Positions 38,773 through 54,694 of a stretch of 64,000 nucleotides of DNA are shown one piece after another. A program made the translations under genes and the position numbers. The stretch's first letter is position 1. Each line of letters begins with the position of its first letter. Source of the stretch: Malurus cyaneus samueli (lineage: Eukaryota > Chordata > Aves > Passeriformes > Maluridae); NCBI GenBank assembly GCA_009741485.1, contig CM019218.1:54131794-54195793 (forward strand), given 5' to 3'. Under the pieces are notes generated by a model. The model saw only the letters and a list, made by a program, of their open reading frames with translations. It was not told where the DNA came from and did no database searches.

Positions 38773-41465
38773 AAACAACCCCTAAACAGTGAAAATGGGG
38801 GTGGATGGGATCCTCAATCCTTGCAGGAAGAAACATCCCTCAGAAAATTCCAGGTCCTTCCTCTCCAGCTGGAGCAGGAGCAGCAAACCCTGTTTGTAAA
38901 TAAAAAACCTGGGTGATTTTTTCACGTTTCCTGACTGAAATGCTCCATCCTCGAGGTGAAACGCTCCTGTTTCCATTTCATAAATTCAAGCCAACGTCTC
39001 GGCGAGCGCTGAGAGGCATCTGCCGAGCAAAGGAAGCAGCGAGTGACTTCTCCAGCAGCTGTCTGTCACTTTAATGACCAATATGGTCGCAATTACAGCA
39101 ATGAACTTTCTCTAACAGCCCAAAATTACTCTGGATGATGATAAGTGACAGAAAAATGGAGACCCTTAAGGAAGCATTAAAGAAGAAACATGTGGGAATG
39201 GAATAAGAGGTCTCGCTGCTTTTTCTGGAGGATCTTAAGGGTTTTTTTGTTTTTTTTTTCCTTTCTAAATTAGATTCTAAAAGGATAAATCTAAGCCAGA
39301 AGGGGAAGGCCTGGCACGCTGTGGGTCACAGCAGGGAGTTCAGTGCAGCCCTGAAATGTGGTTTTTATAGATATTTGACTCTGAATCTGCTTGTTTTAGC
39401 GTGGAGCTGACGGGGAGATGGGAAACGTTTGAGGGGAATGCAAATCCATCCTGTCAGAGCAGCTCTCTGCTCCTCAGGCAGGTCATTCCAGCTTATTTCC
39501 CTCAAACTGAGACCAAAGCTTGACACGGACCTCAGGGGGGCAGCTTGGCCATATTCTGCTGTCTCCAACTCCAAAGCAGCAGATTTTTATCTCCCCAAGT
39601 CCATCCCATGGGCTCTGGAACTGTTCCAGTGCTGTGAGCACCCAATGGGAGCAAATTTTTCACAGGATTTGTGAATTAGGAAATAAAAAAAGGTGATTAT
39701 TTTCACTTGTGCCTTGGGTAAGTCTAAAAATTTAACAGGAATTAGACCAAGGGCTTTCCAAAGGGCTGGGGGAGTTGGTGTTTGTGTTTTACCTTCAGAG
39801 AGAATGATCCTGCGCTGCTTTACCCGTGGCCACTGCGTTGTAGGACAGAGCCTGGAGGCAGAACAGCAGCTGCCAGGAAAATCTCCAGTCTCCGTGCACC
39901 TTTTGAGAGGTTATTGACTCCTTCAGCTCAGCAAAGGAGAAAGAAATTCCAGCACGGATCGACAGCATCGACCGTGGGGTCATTTGTATTCATCTGCACC
40001 TTGTTAATAGATGTAATAAGGATACTCAATTAAAAATTACATTTTATCTGGCATGCACTTCACAGGGCTTTATTGGCACTGACAAGGTCAAGTGATGCTT
40101 AATAAAGGTTATATAAAATGCAGATGGCTGAGATCCTTTTTTATCCCCCTCATCCAACGCAGGGGAAGGAACAGCCACGGATGCAGCGTGGAAAACACCA
40201 GAACAGCAGGGTGAATTTGGGGGTCCCAGCCCTGAAACGCAAGAAAATACCCCAAAATGTCCCTGCCCACCCCCTGCATGCCCTCAGCCAGGTCTGATTT
40301 CCCCTTGGGAGGGTGTGGGGCTGTGCTGTGGTTTAATCTCTGTCACTCTGCAGCTCGTGGAGCAGATTTTGGACATCCCGGCGCTGGCTTTTCCAGCCTG
40401 GTTATCAGGGCGAGCTAATGGAGGTGACACTTCCAATTATCAAACGCAAGCGTGGCATTAATTTTGACCTGTTTAAATTTCAGCATCTTTTCCCTTCTGC
40501 GAGTGCTTAGCTAGAGGGTGACATAGAATTGTATGGAATCAGACAGTGATCTCAGACTGGCAATAAAGGCCACAAAACCCTCCTGCTTTTTATTTATGCA
40601 GGCTCTGGTTATATTTAAGTGGCCAACTCATTTGTAATGGAAATTTAATTCAGTGTTATTGGACACTTTGCTGCTTAAAATGGAGCAGATCACTAAAACC
40701 CACATTAAATCTGCTCCTCTCTGCTCCAGACTCTTTCCAGGGGACATTTGGGACCCCTCGCCCTCTGCGGTGATAAAAATTATAATTTGATTAAAATTTA
40801 AAAGTAATAATAAAAAATATAAACATATTACCCCAGGTGCCGGGTCAACCTGGAACCTGCAAAATATTGATGTTGTCCCAGTCTGATATCAATGTGATGA
40901 AAAACTCATTAATTAATTTAGATCATCCAAAGAGAAATCTCCTCTGTGCTCTACTATATTGATAGGTTTGTGCAGGCAAGTGTACATAAAATAATGTGAA
41001 AGTATAATATCTCTATATAAAATAGATGTACAGCATAATCCAACATGAACATGTCTGTATCTATTTGGATCAAGAGCAAACCCCGAGGTTCATGTAAATT
41101 TAAAATTGCAAATATCGATGCCACAACAAGGGGTTGTTTTTAACTCTCAAATAATTCTTAGGAAATGGGAACCGCTCAGGTTTTATTGTCACTTCATAAT
41201 TAATCCAGTGAAGGAATCTAATTACAAATGTTCGATGCTGCCCCGGGGCAATGCGTGTGGGAAAAGGGAGGGAGGATGGTCAGGCTTAAGCAACTCGGTA
41301 AAAATGAACTCCACGGTAATATTTGATAATTAAGAATGTCTCTATCAGCTTGTCTGGCTATTAATGAATTGGGCTGTTCTTTTCACATTTGATTACTGGA
41401 GTTTTATGAGGCCTGCTCGCCTTTATTGCTCCTGGGAATGGGTTTGTCTGCGGGCTGAGCACCAG
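38773..41465. other. Downstream non-coding DNA, central copy
   Basis: This is the inverted counterpart of about 7,890-10,617. It is AT-rich, mostly unique sequence with no coding signal. It includes the conserved-looking tract mirrored at 7,930-8,530 (here about 40,800-41,420). Confidence 0.7.
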
Positions 41466-41469
41466 GAAT

Positions 41470-41615
41470 AATGTTCAGGAATGGGTTGGGTGGGAAGAGA
41501 CTTAAAAATCACCCCTGGGATGGGCAGGGACACCTTCCACTGTCCCAGGGTGATCCAAACCTCATCCAGCCTGGTCTGGACATTGCCAGGGATCCAGGAG
41601 CAGCCACAACTGCCC
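41470..41615 (-). mobile_element. CR1 LINE 3' fragment, inverted copy
   Basis: ATGGGTTGGGTGGGAAGAGA followed by GGGCAGGGACACCTTCCACT is an antisense CR1 3' end. It mirrors 7750-7885. Confidence 0.8.
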
Positions 41616-42089
41616 AGTGATCCCAAATCTTCCAGAGCTGCCGTCTCCTCAGGCTGGAATTGTCATTCTGCTCCAGCTCCGCCGCCTGCCTGCAGAGGAG
41701 AAAGCATTTTCTCTTTTGTTCGCACTTCAATTAGGCTGAGCTTTGAGGAGCAGATAGAAATGCTTAAAAGTTCCTCTTTTTCTGCCGCGCTCAGCCCTCA
41801 CAAAGGGAAGTGTCGGAGGATCTCAGGGGGGAGGCGCTCTCGCATGGGTTTTTTTTTTTTTTTTTGAGGATTCTTTGACGTTCATTTGATTTTTGCAGCG
41901 GGAACCTGCGGTGTCTGGGAGCTCCCCACAAAGGCATTGCCTTCGGGCTGTACGGGGTTTACAGACTGGGTCAGCGACCTCGTGCATATTTTATCGAGTG
42001 CTCAAATCGCATTTTAGCTTTGAGGGGCCCGGGTCAGCACTGGTGCCCTTCCCGGGAGGGACTGGCTCAGGCAAGGTGCAGGGAACACA

Positions 42090-42510
42090 AAATAACAGAA
42101 TCACAGAGTGACAGAATGACAGAGCAACAGAATCAGAGTCACAGAATACACAGAATGACCAGGAATCACAGAATCAGAGTAACAGAATCACAGAATCACA
42201 GATAACGAATCCACAGAGTTCACAGAATCGATCAGGAATCACAGAGTGACAGAATCAGAGTCACAGAATCAGAAGATCACAGAATCACAGAAGTGACAGA
42301 TCACAGAGTGACAGAATCACAGAGCAACAGAATTCAGAGCACAGAAGACAGACATCACAAAAAAATCAGGAGTACAGAATCAGAGTCACAGGATCACAGG
42401 ATCACAGAAACACAGTCACGAATGACAGAATCCAGAAATGACAGAATCACAGAATCAGAGTCACAGATCAACCGCGTTACACGATACAGAATCACAGAGT
42501 AACAAACTCT
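42090..42510. repeat. 9-bp CR1 tail array (CAGAATCACAGA type), inverted copy
   Basis: Imperfect tandem copies of CACAGAATC/CACAGAGTGA abut a CR1 3' end. It mirrors 6940-7275, but unit order and single bases differ strongly, as expected of a hypervariable or badly resolved array. Confidence 0.85.
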
Positions 42511-42835
42511 TTAGAATTCAACCAGAGTTGGCAGAGCCCTTCCAGATCTTCAGTCCAACCACCTGTCCCCACACCTAATCACCACTACCCACAGTCCCCC
42601 ACTGCCCCACCATCACAATCGTTTTGTAACACCTTCCAGGGATGGTGACTGCACCCCCTCCCCGTACACACCATTCCAGTTGCTTTATCACTCTTCCATT
42701 AATCCTTTCCCTGATATCCCAACCCATATTTCCCTGGTGCAGCTAAGGCTGAGTCCTCTCATTCTGCCTGGACAAAGAGCCGACCCAACCTGGGTACAAG
42801 CACCTTTCAGGAAGTTTAGAGGTTCAAACAAATGC
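42510..42835 (-). mobile_element. CR1 LINE 3' fragment, inverted copy
   Basis: Recognisable antisense CR1 blocks include TCCAGGGATGGTGACTGCAC and the GATATCCCAACCCATATTTC and TTCAGGAAGTTTAGAGG segments. It mirrors 6630-6945 and carries more indels. Confidence 0.82.
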
Positions 42836-44160
42836 ACCAAACCAGCAATCAAGCAACACCAAATGCTCCAATCCACTCTGGGAAGGAGCACAAAGGGATG
42901 CTCCGTGGTCTGCTCTGTATTGCCTGCACAGGGGAGAGCTGGAGGATGCTTCCAGAAGGATTGAGAGTGAGGCCGAAGCTGCTGAAGGATGAAATTCGCC
43001 ATTGAAATGAGAGATGTGAATGAGAGAGATCGTGTTCTATAGAAGGCAAAGGGCCCTCTGGAGATGATGGAATTCCCTGTGTTCCTGTGGGAGAGCAGGA
43101 GCTGCCTGGAGCTCGGTGTGCATTGGCAGGGTGAGGGGGCAGGAAGTGCGTCTGCAGCCTGTGCAATTGCAGATCTCACAAAACCTCATTTGTGTGTAAA
43201 AACCTCATTTATACACACCACTAATGACCTATCACCTCTGGGATGAGGAGCTGCAGATCTGGGGGAGCTCCAAAGCTGCCACCTCCAAAAATGGGCAGAA
43301 TTCCCCCCCTCCTGGGGGGCTGGTGGGGAGCCAGAGCTCCCAGTACACAAACTGGAGGATTAGCAGGTTGATAAGACCTGGAACGTAATAATCTGTGGAG
43401 TGATTACACGGAGATGGTTTTTGGATTAATAAGGACGCAGCCAGAAGCTGTGCCTGCTCGGGAAGGATGGTTTGCGCTCTCCGGTTTGAACGCAGTGACC
43501 GTAAACCTTAATGCCGTGATTAAACCCCATTTAAGGGGGGGTTTAACACCTATTAAATCAGAGTGTGAGAGAGGAATTGTTGTAACCCCACGGCAGGCGA
43601 TGGGATTTCGGGCCCGGGTGGGTGAGGAATGAGCAGCAGATCTGAGCTCCTTTTGGGAATGGTGTCCCTGCTGCCAGCCCGGCAGGTGACCCCTGACCTC
43701 AGAGGGATTCCTGACCGCTGTCACACTGCCACTTGTCACCCCTCTGCAGCTGCGTCCTTCAGTGAACTTCGGCTCAGAGTCTGTCAGCCGCGTCCACCAA
43801 AAAATTCCCTGCAAACCACAAGGCGCGGGGCTCCTGCCACGCTCTGAAGTGAACGAGCGTGTCCCGCCTCCGAAAAGAGAGGTTCTCACTTTCCAAAAAA
43901 GGGGTTAAACGCGCGGGTGGATCCCTGACCCTGTCTGCAAAGCGCTGACCGGAGAAGGGGAAGGAGACTTTGAAGCGCTTCCTGACACTCCCCTGCCGCT
44001 CAAAGCTCATCTCTCGTCCCCCTCATTGCCTTTCATTGCTTCTGGGGATGAAAGCCGCCTTTGGCAGAGGGGATTTGAGAACCGAGGGCGCTGCCAAATC
44101 CTCTCCTTCCAGGCCCGGCAAACGCTGCTCAGCCCCGCGGGACAGGAGGTGACCATGAGG
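42836..44160. other. Downstream non-coding DNA, central copy, ending at a junction
   Basis: This mirrors about 5,325-6,630. It is unique, partly CpG-rich sequence with no gene. Homology to the left arm stops near 44,158 (…GACCATGAGG). About 30 pyrimidine-rich bases follow before the PLXNA2 minisatellite begins abruptly at about 44,190. Confidence 0.7.
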
Positions 44161-44189
44161 GCAATCTCCTCCTTTCTTTTTCTTAACCA

Positions 44190-44470
44190 GGGCTCTGGTC
44201 CTGCCTGATACCCCAGGGATCTCAGAACATCCTGACTGGGTGGAGAGGTGAGGGCAGGGTGGGTGTGGGGGGCTCTGGTCTGCCTGACATCCCAGGGATC
44301 TCAGAGCATCCTGAGGGTGGAGAGGTGAGGGCAGGTGGGTAGGGGGCTCTGGTCCTGCCTGACATCCAGGGATTTCAGAGCATCCTGATCTGGGTGGAGA
44401 GGTGAGGGCAGTGTGGGTACGAGGGGCTCTGGTCCTGCCTGACATCCAGGGATCTCAGAACAGAACATTC
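44190..44470 (+). repeat. 81-bp donor-seeded minisatellite, right partial copy
   Basis: Three to four units, cut at the left by the junction near 44,160-44,190. E-3 is absent. Confidence 0.9.
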
Positions 44471-44473
44471 TGA

Positions 44474-45785
<1,312 letters not shown>

Positions 45786-47455
45786 CATAGGGCCCATGAC
45801 ACAATCATGGCAGAGCAGATGTCATTGCTGGGCTGAGCAGGGATCCTTCTCCCAGAGCTCCTTCCCCTCCCATCCCCGGCCGTCGCTGGCACTGCCACTG
45901 CCCCGCTGTTCTCGTCACGCACAGAGAGCTTTGGGTTTGGTACTCAGAGCTGCTCTGGGCTGGGATCCCTGAGGGGCAGGGGGCAGGCTGGCTGTGTGGG
46001 GCAGTGTTGGGGGCACTGGGGGGATCTCCAGGAGGAGCAGGTTGGGGCAGGGCTATCCAGCACTGCCCGGCCGCCCCACACTCCCTCCCCGCCAGCCGGC
46101 AGCGGGAATCACAGGCTTTGTCCCCAAATCCCGGGGCCTTTGCAATCAAAGGGGAATTATTATTCCTTTTTTTCTTCGGCTGTATAGCAGGATCAAAAAA
46201 GCAGCTGCTGCTTTCCATTACCTTTCAAGTCGCAGCTCTCTCTGTCTCCAGCTCGCTGAAGGCTGCAGCCTTAACCCTTGTGGTGCTGCAGGAGAGCAGC
46301 TCAGCCCAGCCCCAAAACCCCAAAACCCTCCTCCAAACCTCCATGTGCTCTGATCTGCCCCAGGGACATAAAACCCCTTCCATTTCCCCACCAAAATTCC
46401 TGTTCTGGGAATGCTGCACTCAACTGAGCTGGGGAGGAGGAAGGTCCAGACCTGGCTCTGGCACACCAAACTCCGGTGGTCATTGCTTTTTCTCTCTAAT
46501 TTCTTGCGATTGTACACTTTTCTTCCCAATAATTCCTTCTTCTAAGGCTTTAAATGAATTGTTTTGAGCTTCCCACTGCCTTAGCAGGGAGCCAGCTTTT
46601 GCAGCCATGATGATTAGAGGCCTTTGAAACCACGAGGGACTCAGGGGAAAATACCAGGTCTTCAGGGAGCAACCATTTGTTGGGTTTTTCTTTTTCCCCT
46701 TTCTTGCAGAGGTAAATTTCCAACCCATGGAGGTTTTAATCCTAAAATAGCAGCAGAGGCAGAGATGTGAGAGCTCCTGCTGTTTGGAGAAGGCTGGAGA
46801 CCTCAGAGACAGCCAGGCTGTGATCCTTCCCTTCCAGATCAGGGGGTTTGATGATTTTATGATTCTGTGAACACCACACTGGCAGCCCAACCCAGACTCA
46901 AACCCCACTGCCACCTCCTCGGGGACAGCACAGCTTTGTATCCATCTCACACTTTGGGGCTTGGCTGTTCCCAGCCCTTCCTGATGCTTCAGGATTTCAG
47001 ATTCTGTATTTCCACATCTCTGTAACCCTGGAATTCTTCAGTGTTTAACTCCAGACTCCATAGTGCTGAGCTCCTGCTCTCCCATTTTTACACAAAACAA
47101 TTCCTCTGCAGCCCCAAACTCAAGGACACCTCCCTGAGATGGAAACAACAGAGAATTGGGGGAGCCAACTTGGAGTCAATGACTGCATTGGCTGCAGCTG
47201 CAATTGGAGGATTCAGCCCCAAAATGGACAAAAGTGAAAAAGGGTGAAAAACCCGTGAGCCATTGTCCATTGTGGGTGTGGCACTGCCCTGGGTGGGGGA
47301 CCTGCAATGAACAGAACTGCTTTTGATCCTCTGAATTCTGTCCAATCTCTGTTTTAGGCAAACCAGATTCAGGCATCATCCCAAACCAATTCCCCACTCT
47401 TTTTTTTCCCCCCAGACCTGTTGATCACCGCTCTCTTCCTCCCTCCCAGCCCTCA

Positions 47456-47683
<228 letters not shown>

Positions 47684-48768
47684 TCAGGGGGTTGTTTGGC
47701 TCTGCCCCTGGGGGAGAGGGATTGAATTTTCTCTTGAAAATGGTCCGGTGCTAATTTTTTTTTGTAATTTAACTTTATTCAGGGGTTTGTTCGCCTCTGA
47801 ACAATTGAAGAATTGGGGAAATTGAAGTTTTCTCTTCAAAAGGCTCTGTTTCACTGAAAGTTTGGGAATGGCTCAGTGAGGCCTGAACGGCTTCCAGCAA
47901 CAATTCCAGAGCCAGGAGATACAGAGGGGATAAATGGATATTTACATCACCCCTGGTGTGGTCAGAGACACACTGTCTGGGAAATGATTACTAAGAGAAA
48001 CAAAAAATGAGGATAAATTCCAATCAATAACCAATAACAGATCGAACACTGAGAATTGTGTAATTTAGAAGAAATGAACATGAATTTCTTTGGGGTTTTT
48101 ATGCATAAATATGTGAAAAATTGGGTAAAACCCCATGTGTGATGGCGTGATTTTCACTGCACAACTCCAGCCTGCAGCTACTCACTCATTTCCTCCTCAT
48201 TTCTAACCTGAAACAAATTTTTTCTGCTTCTCAAAGCACAGCTGTGTTATCCACACTGATGATCACGTGGGGAAAGGCAGGAAAACTCTGCCTGGTGAAA
48301 GAAATGGGTAAATATTTACAGGCACTGCTGCATTCACCAACTCCATGTTGGTGCAGAAATAGGGAGAATCGCAGTAATCACTGTGACTATGAGGAAATCT
48401 GGGCTGCAGGACTCCCCCAGTCCCAGGAAAACCCAGGAAATCCCTGGATCCCATCCCTGGCATCTCCAGGATGAGACACGAGGCTGAGGAACACAACTGT
48501 GCCTCGCTGGATTTCTCCTCTCCCTGCACTTCTTTGTTCTATGGCAATCCTGTGCATTTTCTCAACTTTAGCCTTCAATTTTTCAACTTTAGCCTTCAAT
48601 TCACTGCTCACCCTCCTCATCAAGAGCGCAGGAAAATCAGGGACAGACAACCTGGGAGCTGAGCATCACCAGAGATTACCCAGGATTAAAAAAAAAATTT
48701 ATCCTCATTTTTTGACCCCCGGATGAAGTGAAGTTGAAATGAACCCAAGTGAATTTTTGCTCCGTTAC

Positions 48769-48959
48769 CTTTGTGGCCAAGAGGCGGGTCAGGTAGATTT
48801 CAGACACCATCTTGCTGCCCCTGTCTCCTTCCTTCTGGTCACCGTGGTCGTGGTTTTTGACCAAATGCCAGACTTTGACGCCGCTTTCCAGGTCGGGGGT
48901 GATCATGGGCGCCCGCGAGCGCAGGCTGTCGGGGCTGCCGGTGTAGCGGAACGTGGAGT
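48769..48959 (-). CDS. PLXNA2: Plexin-A2 exon E-5, copy 2 (cleanest copy)
   Basis: 191 nt with no indels. It encodes the expected linker, the [20 protein letters not shown] core and [15 protein letters not shown]. The donor AAG|GTAACG is complete. This copy shows which bases in copies 1 and 3 are wrong or variant. Confidence 0.96.
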
Positions 48960-49674
48960 CTGAGCCCAGGGAATGAGAGAGAGAGAGAGAACCTGGTCAC
49001 CTTTCTGCACCTCCCTCGGTGCCCTCAGCACGTCTGGTGATGCCCAAACCACCTGCAGGTTTTGGGTTTTTTTTGTGGGGTAATGAAATGTGAAACCACT
49101 CGGGCATAACCAAAATCAGCGTTTGGCAAAGACTCGTGTTGCTCTCCATTGAACAAAAAACCTTAGAACTGAGCTTCTTTATTTTTACACATGGCTCTCC
49201 AAAAACCCTCAGAATTGAGCTTTCTTTTATTTTCAGACATGGCTCTCCAAAAACCCTCAGAATTGAGCTTTTTTGATTTTCAGACATGGACTTTGCTGCT
49301 CCATTCCCATTCTTTCCTGATGCGAACTCCTCATCCAGATCCACACAAAACTCCTCCCTGAGTTACAGCTCACACACTTTAACCCCGGGCAGCAACTCCT
49401 GCAGCAGCAGAGCCCTGAGTTTGGGATTTGTAAATAATGAGAAGCTGTCCAGCACAAAGGGCAGCAGAAACTGCTGAGTTTGTCCTTGAGGCTTTCAGGA
49501 GAGTGGTGAGGACTCAAACTGAGCATCAACTGAGCCTGAGGCCATCCCTGCACCCTGAGCCAGCCCTGGGCTGAGCAGGTTCAGTCTCCTGCTGTCCCTA
49601 CAGGGAAAGAGGAGCTCAGAGGGCACCACACAATTCTCCCCTAATTGCTCAGAAATCATGCAGGGACGTGGCAT

Positions 49675-50165
49675 GTATTTATTTCATATATTTCACTTAT
49701 TTTATAGATGTCAGTTATTTATATATTTCATTTATCATATATTTTTACTTATTTATATATTTCACTTATTCATATATTTCACTTATATATTTCACTTGTT
49801 TCATATTTCACTTATTTATATATTTCACTTATTTATACATTTCAGTTGTTTCATATTTCACTTATTTATAATTTCACTTATTCATATATTTCACTTCTTT
49901 ATATATTTCACTTATCATATATTTCACTTATTTATATATTTCACTTATTTATCTATTTCACTTGTTTCATATTTCACTTATTTTTATATTTCACTTATTT
50001 TTATATTTCACTTATCGTATATTTCACTTATTCTTATATTTCACTTTTTATATATTTCACTTATCATATATTTCACTTATTTATATATTTCACTTATTCA
50101 TATATTTCACTTATTTATATATTTCACTTATTTATACATTTCATATTATGTTTCTTATTATTTCT
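49675..50165. repeat. 17-bp AT-rich minisatellite (ATATTTCACTTATTTAT), copy 2
   Basis: About 28 units, translating to F-H-L-F-I-Y-F-T-Y periodic peptides that are not genes. Confidence 0.94.
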
Positions 50166-51531
50166 TTCACTTTATTTATTTATATATTCCATTTCCCAAA
50201 GAATGTCCCTTCCTGGATCCCAACCCCAAATCTCTGGGATGAGAAATGAGGCTGAGGAGCCCGATTGTGCCTCGCTGGATTTCTCCTCTCCCTGCATTTC
50301 TTTGTTCTCTGGGAATCCCGTGCATTTTCTCAACTTTATCCTTCAATTCACTGCTCACCCTCCTCATCAAGAGCGCGGGGATCGATCGTAAATCAGCTGA
50401 GGGAAATACTCAAGTCATTACCAAAGTAGCTGGATTTTCATCCCTGATTAAGGCTTAGATAAATGAGCGCTCCAACTGATGTAATTAAGGAGACAGACAG
50501 GGGGACAGCTCAGGAAGCATCCAGTAATTCTATTTTTAAACATATCTCCGTCCTGATGTATAACAGGGGAAGTAAATAAGTATCTAATTTAAATTCTGCC
50601 GGCACAATTAGAAATATTAATCTTAACATGAGCGATGATGGCTCACATTGGTGCTTTCAAGAGCTTTTCCAGCTGACAGAGATCGATGAGCACTGAGGGC
50701 TCAGGTTGTGGGACCCAGCCTTGGTTTTTCCACCACCTGAACTCTGGAATTTGTTGGGCACTTGCAGGGTTACACCTGGCAGGCAGAAATGCCTTTTCTC
50801 CTGTTTTTTAACCTCAAAACTCCCCTATTTTTGGCTCCTCAGAACCTTTGCTCGAGGAGAAGAAACAACATTATTTTGGGAGCTATAAACAAGAGGAGGA
50901 GGTGGGTTTGTCAGGAGACTTTCTGCTGGTAAAACACTCTGTAAAATGAACGATAATGAAAGATCAGCACTCGGGAGGTTTTGCCACCGCTGCCTTTTAT
51001 GGAAGCCTATTATTACAATTATTGTGGATTTAGTGCTGGGAGCGCACACCTGGCACCTCGCAGGCTCATTTTCTCAGGCTGCAGCATCTTCAGGGACCCT
51101 CTGGAATGTGCTGAGCCCTGCCATTATGCAAATCAGGAATTCCCAGGCGTGCACATCCCTGCACTCGGTGCTGAGATTGCCCTTCCCCATTTGTGACCCG
51201 TCAGAGCTCAGGATGCTGCACTTGGAGAGGGAATGGGGATGAATTGGGTTTTTCTGTGCTGCTCAGGGGCTCAAAGGGGATCAAAGATCCTTTCCTGCAT
51301 CACCCACCTGCTCTGAGCCCTTGAAACTTCCCCCAGACCCACACTCTCAAGGGCTCTTTTTGTGTTTGGCGCTTCCTTTTCCCTTCTCCCACCTTTCCCG
51401 GTCCTTTTGCCACTCTCACAGCTGGAAAAGCCTTTGCAAACCAAACCAGCAGCTGAGGAGGTTTCGCTGTTTGGATTTAAGTTTGTTTGGGGTGATTCTT
51501 CGGGGGAATATTCTGCTTTTTCCCCACTTCA

Positions 51532-51702
<171 letters not shown>

Positions 51703-53772
51703 TCAGCAAGATTCCCTGTCCTCTTGGTGATTCCTGGCTGTTGATCCCAAAAATCTTGGAAGGAACAGCCCAGAACACGCTCCCAGCCTGTGCTACAACG
51801 AGACACTGAAGGAAAGGAGGGATAAATCAAAAGACGTGGTGAAGATGCTTTTGGTCGTTCTGATTTAAGATTATGCCTTCCCCAATAAAAATGAGAATCC
51901 CAAGAATTGTTGTGATCCAATTAAAGTAACAATGCAGGGGGAATAAAAAGGGCTGTAATAACGTTATGGGCCATAAAACATTCCTATTAAACCATTTTTT
52001 ATTTTAGCAATTTTTACGAACTTTAAAAGTTTGATTTACAGCGGAGCAAGTCATAAAGCCATCTTTCAGGGTATTTAATTGTTATCCCTTTACTGCTCCA
52101 GAGAAGGAATTAAACACGGGGAAGTCAAACTATAAATGAACATTAGCGCTAACAAGGTTTTGTTACAGCAGATTTTAGTAGCCATGTTTAATTTTATCCC
52201 CCCAATAAATCTGGTAGTCACTGGAAGTTTTCTAACTTATTCCCCTTAATTAAGGATCTGCAGGTTTGCAGGGAAGGGGCCTGAGTGGCTTTTAATTTTG
52301 AACTTGTGACCTGTGGTGCAGCACAGCGAGGGAGCACAGAACAGGGCCTGGCAGACACTTTTTAAAGGCTCAGCACAAAAGAAATGCCCCTTCCTGCTGC
52401 AGGAATTGCATTTTGGGGCTAAATCCTGCATTATTTGCCTGGAATCCTGTGATGGACTCAGCCCTGACCCTATGAAAGGAGGTTTTTTGCTCCCCCAACA
52501 GCTGCAGGGGTTTGTACAACATCTGCACACAGCGACCTGTGCTGCGTTCAGATGAAAGCTTTCATGGAAATCCGAGTTATTATTATTGCTGGTGATAGTG
52601 GAAAGTGAGAGATTCCTTAGCAAAACACTCCAAACACCTCCATTATTTCCTTTGCCGCTCTGGCCTCGCTTCATCCAATTTATTGAGTCAGTGGAAGGAG
52701 TGATCAGCGCTGATTTTATTTTCTTAGGCTGCTCGTAGCTGCCACTTCAGGGAGAAACCCGAGCCCAGGGTGCTGGATCCCCTTCCACCAGGGCTGTGCT
52801 TAACTGGGAGAGAGAGGCACTAAAAATCCCACACAAACACACGCACAGAACCCTCTCACTCCGTAAATTTGGGGTGGAATGGCTCCTGTCAGCTCAGCCC
52901 CAGCTTTGTGCAAATCAGCCTCCATCCCCCCTCGCTCCCCCAACACCCCAGGGACGCGCTCAGAGCTGCCTGGCTGCTTTACAACTTTATAAATATTCTG
53001 ATTATTCTACAGGCTGGAAACACGGGGCACAAAACACCTGAAAGACAAGGAAAATAAAACCTGGGCTGGGGGAGGAGGGAGCCCAGGTTGTGGTGCTTTT
53101 TATGGGGCAGTGAGGGTGCAATGAGGATTCCAGCTCCACATCTGCACCACCCTCGGCTCCTAAGGCTCGTTTTCCACCCAAACCTTCCTTTTCTCCTCCT
53201 AATTTTTCATTTAAAGCAGTTTCTTGGTCTCCTGGCCTCTCCAGACTCGCAGGAGCTGACAGGTATTCATGCACTGCCGCCTCTGAGTTAACCCTGCGTG
53301 AGCCACTGTAAATCATTTGATATTAAATTCAGTGTTTCATTTTTTCCTGAGCGAAACCACACGGGGTAAGACTCTCCCATGGAGTTTAATGGCCATGAAA
53401 CCAAAAGGCTACGACACAAATGTAATACAATTCCTCCCCATGTATGAAAGCTCCAGAGAATTTAACAAAGAATTACACTTATTTAAGTTCTACATCTATT
53501 TTTTATAAATGAAGAAATAAGCAGGAGGCGCACAGCTCCCTCTATAATTTGATAAAGTGGTTCAAAACTATTAGAAAGATGAATATTTCTCTTTAATTCC
53601 AATTTGGGTGTTGCGTGTGAAGGCTTCCCACGATAAATGCGTTTGATCAGTTATTGTGTTTTTGTGATTCTAATGCAGAAAACAAAAGCGTTTTTTTGGT
53701 GTCAAAACCCAACATCCAGGTGTGGAGCTGGGAAACCCTTGGAATTAAATAAGCACCCTCAGGGCACAGAGA

Positions 53773-53803
53773 GGAGGAGGAGGAGGAGGAGGAGGAGGAG
53801 GAG
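53773..53803. repeat. (GGA)n microsatellite, copy 2
   Basis: About ten pure GAG/GGA triplets. Copy 1 has an interrupted, differently built sequence at the same place. Confidence 0.92.
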
Positions 53804-54694
53804 GGTTTGGAGCCCAGCCAGCTCTGAATAAAAGATGGGCAGAGCTTTACAAAGCAGCTGCCATTTCTCTCCTAGAAATCCAGAAATCATCTTCACCACT
53901 CCTCTGGAAATCCACATTTATGTTAATGGCTGTGACCACACCTGGTTTGTGCCTCACATTCCTGTGAAATGTGAGGCAGCAGTGCTTGGAACTCCGGTGA
54001 TTTTATACCCTCTTTAAGCTGGGCCTTTACCTGTGTGTTTGTTTTACTGTGTAGTCCTGGAGCATTTTTGATACCTAATAAAAACGTTCACTTCAACAGA
54101 AGAAAACTCTCAAACTGACAGGAATAACAAATAATACAATCAGCTGGGGCGTTCCCACAGGCCTGGGATGGGAGTGCTCCCTCCCCCAGCACCCAGCGCT
54201 CATCAGACAGGCACAGCTTTCACTCCCGACTTCTCCCCGTGACTTTTAAAGATCAAGGCATAATAAAGTCTCGCTGCTTCCCTGCGTGTTGGTTAATCCC
54301 TTGCAACTGTCAGGTAAAACAGATTTTTTTTAGGAACAATGGAATTAATCTGCACAACTCCTCTGACATTTCATGGCAATCTGTGTTTAAATCCTGGGGG
54401 CTGCTTGGAAAAGTTGACCCCGGAGGTGCTTTTTAACATGCGCCGTGCATATTGATGTGCTCTGCTGCCTGGCTCCCTGATTGCAGGGCTCCTGTCAATA
54501 CTGGCTCCCGTTCAAGGCCCCCAGCGTGAGCCAGCTGATGGACTGGAGATGCTGGATAAACAGGGAAAGATGCCAGATTAACACTCAACACTTCTGGGGA
54601 GGTGCTGATGGACAGGAGTAGGTTACGGGTCCCAATTAATGCAGTTATCCTGAGCAGAGACAGGCTGCCAGGGGGAGCCTTTGATTGCTGCACT

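Noticed and set aside
49658..50391. Hydrophobic F-H-L-F-I-Y frame resembling a membrane protein
   Set aside because: Translation of the 17-bp AT-rich array inside a plexin intron.
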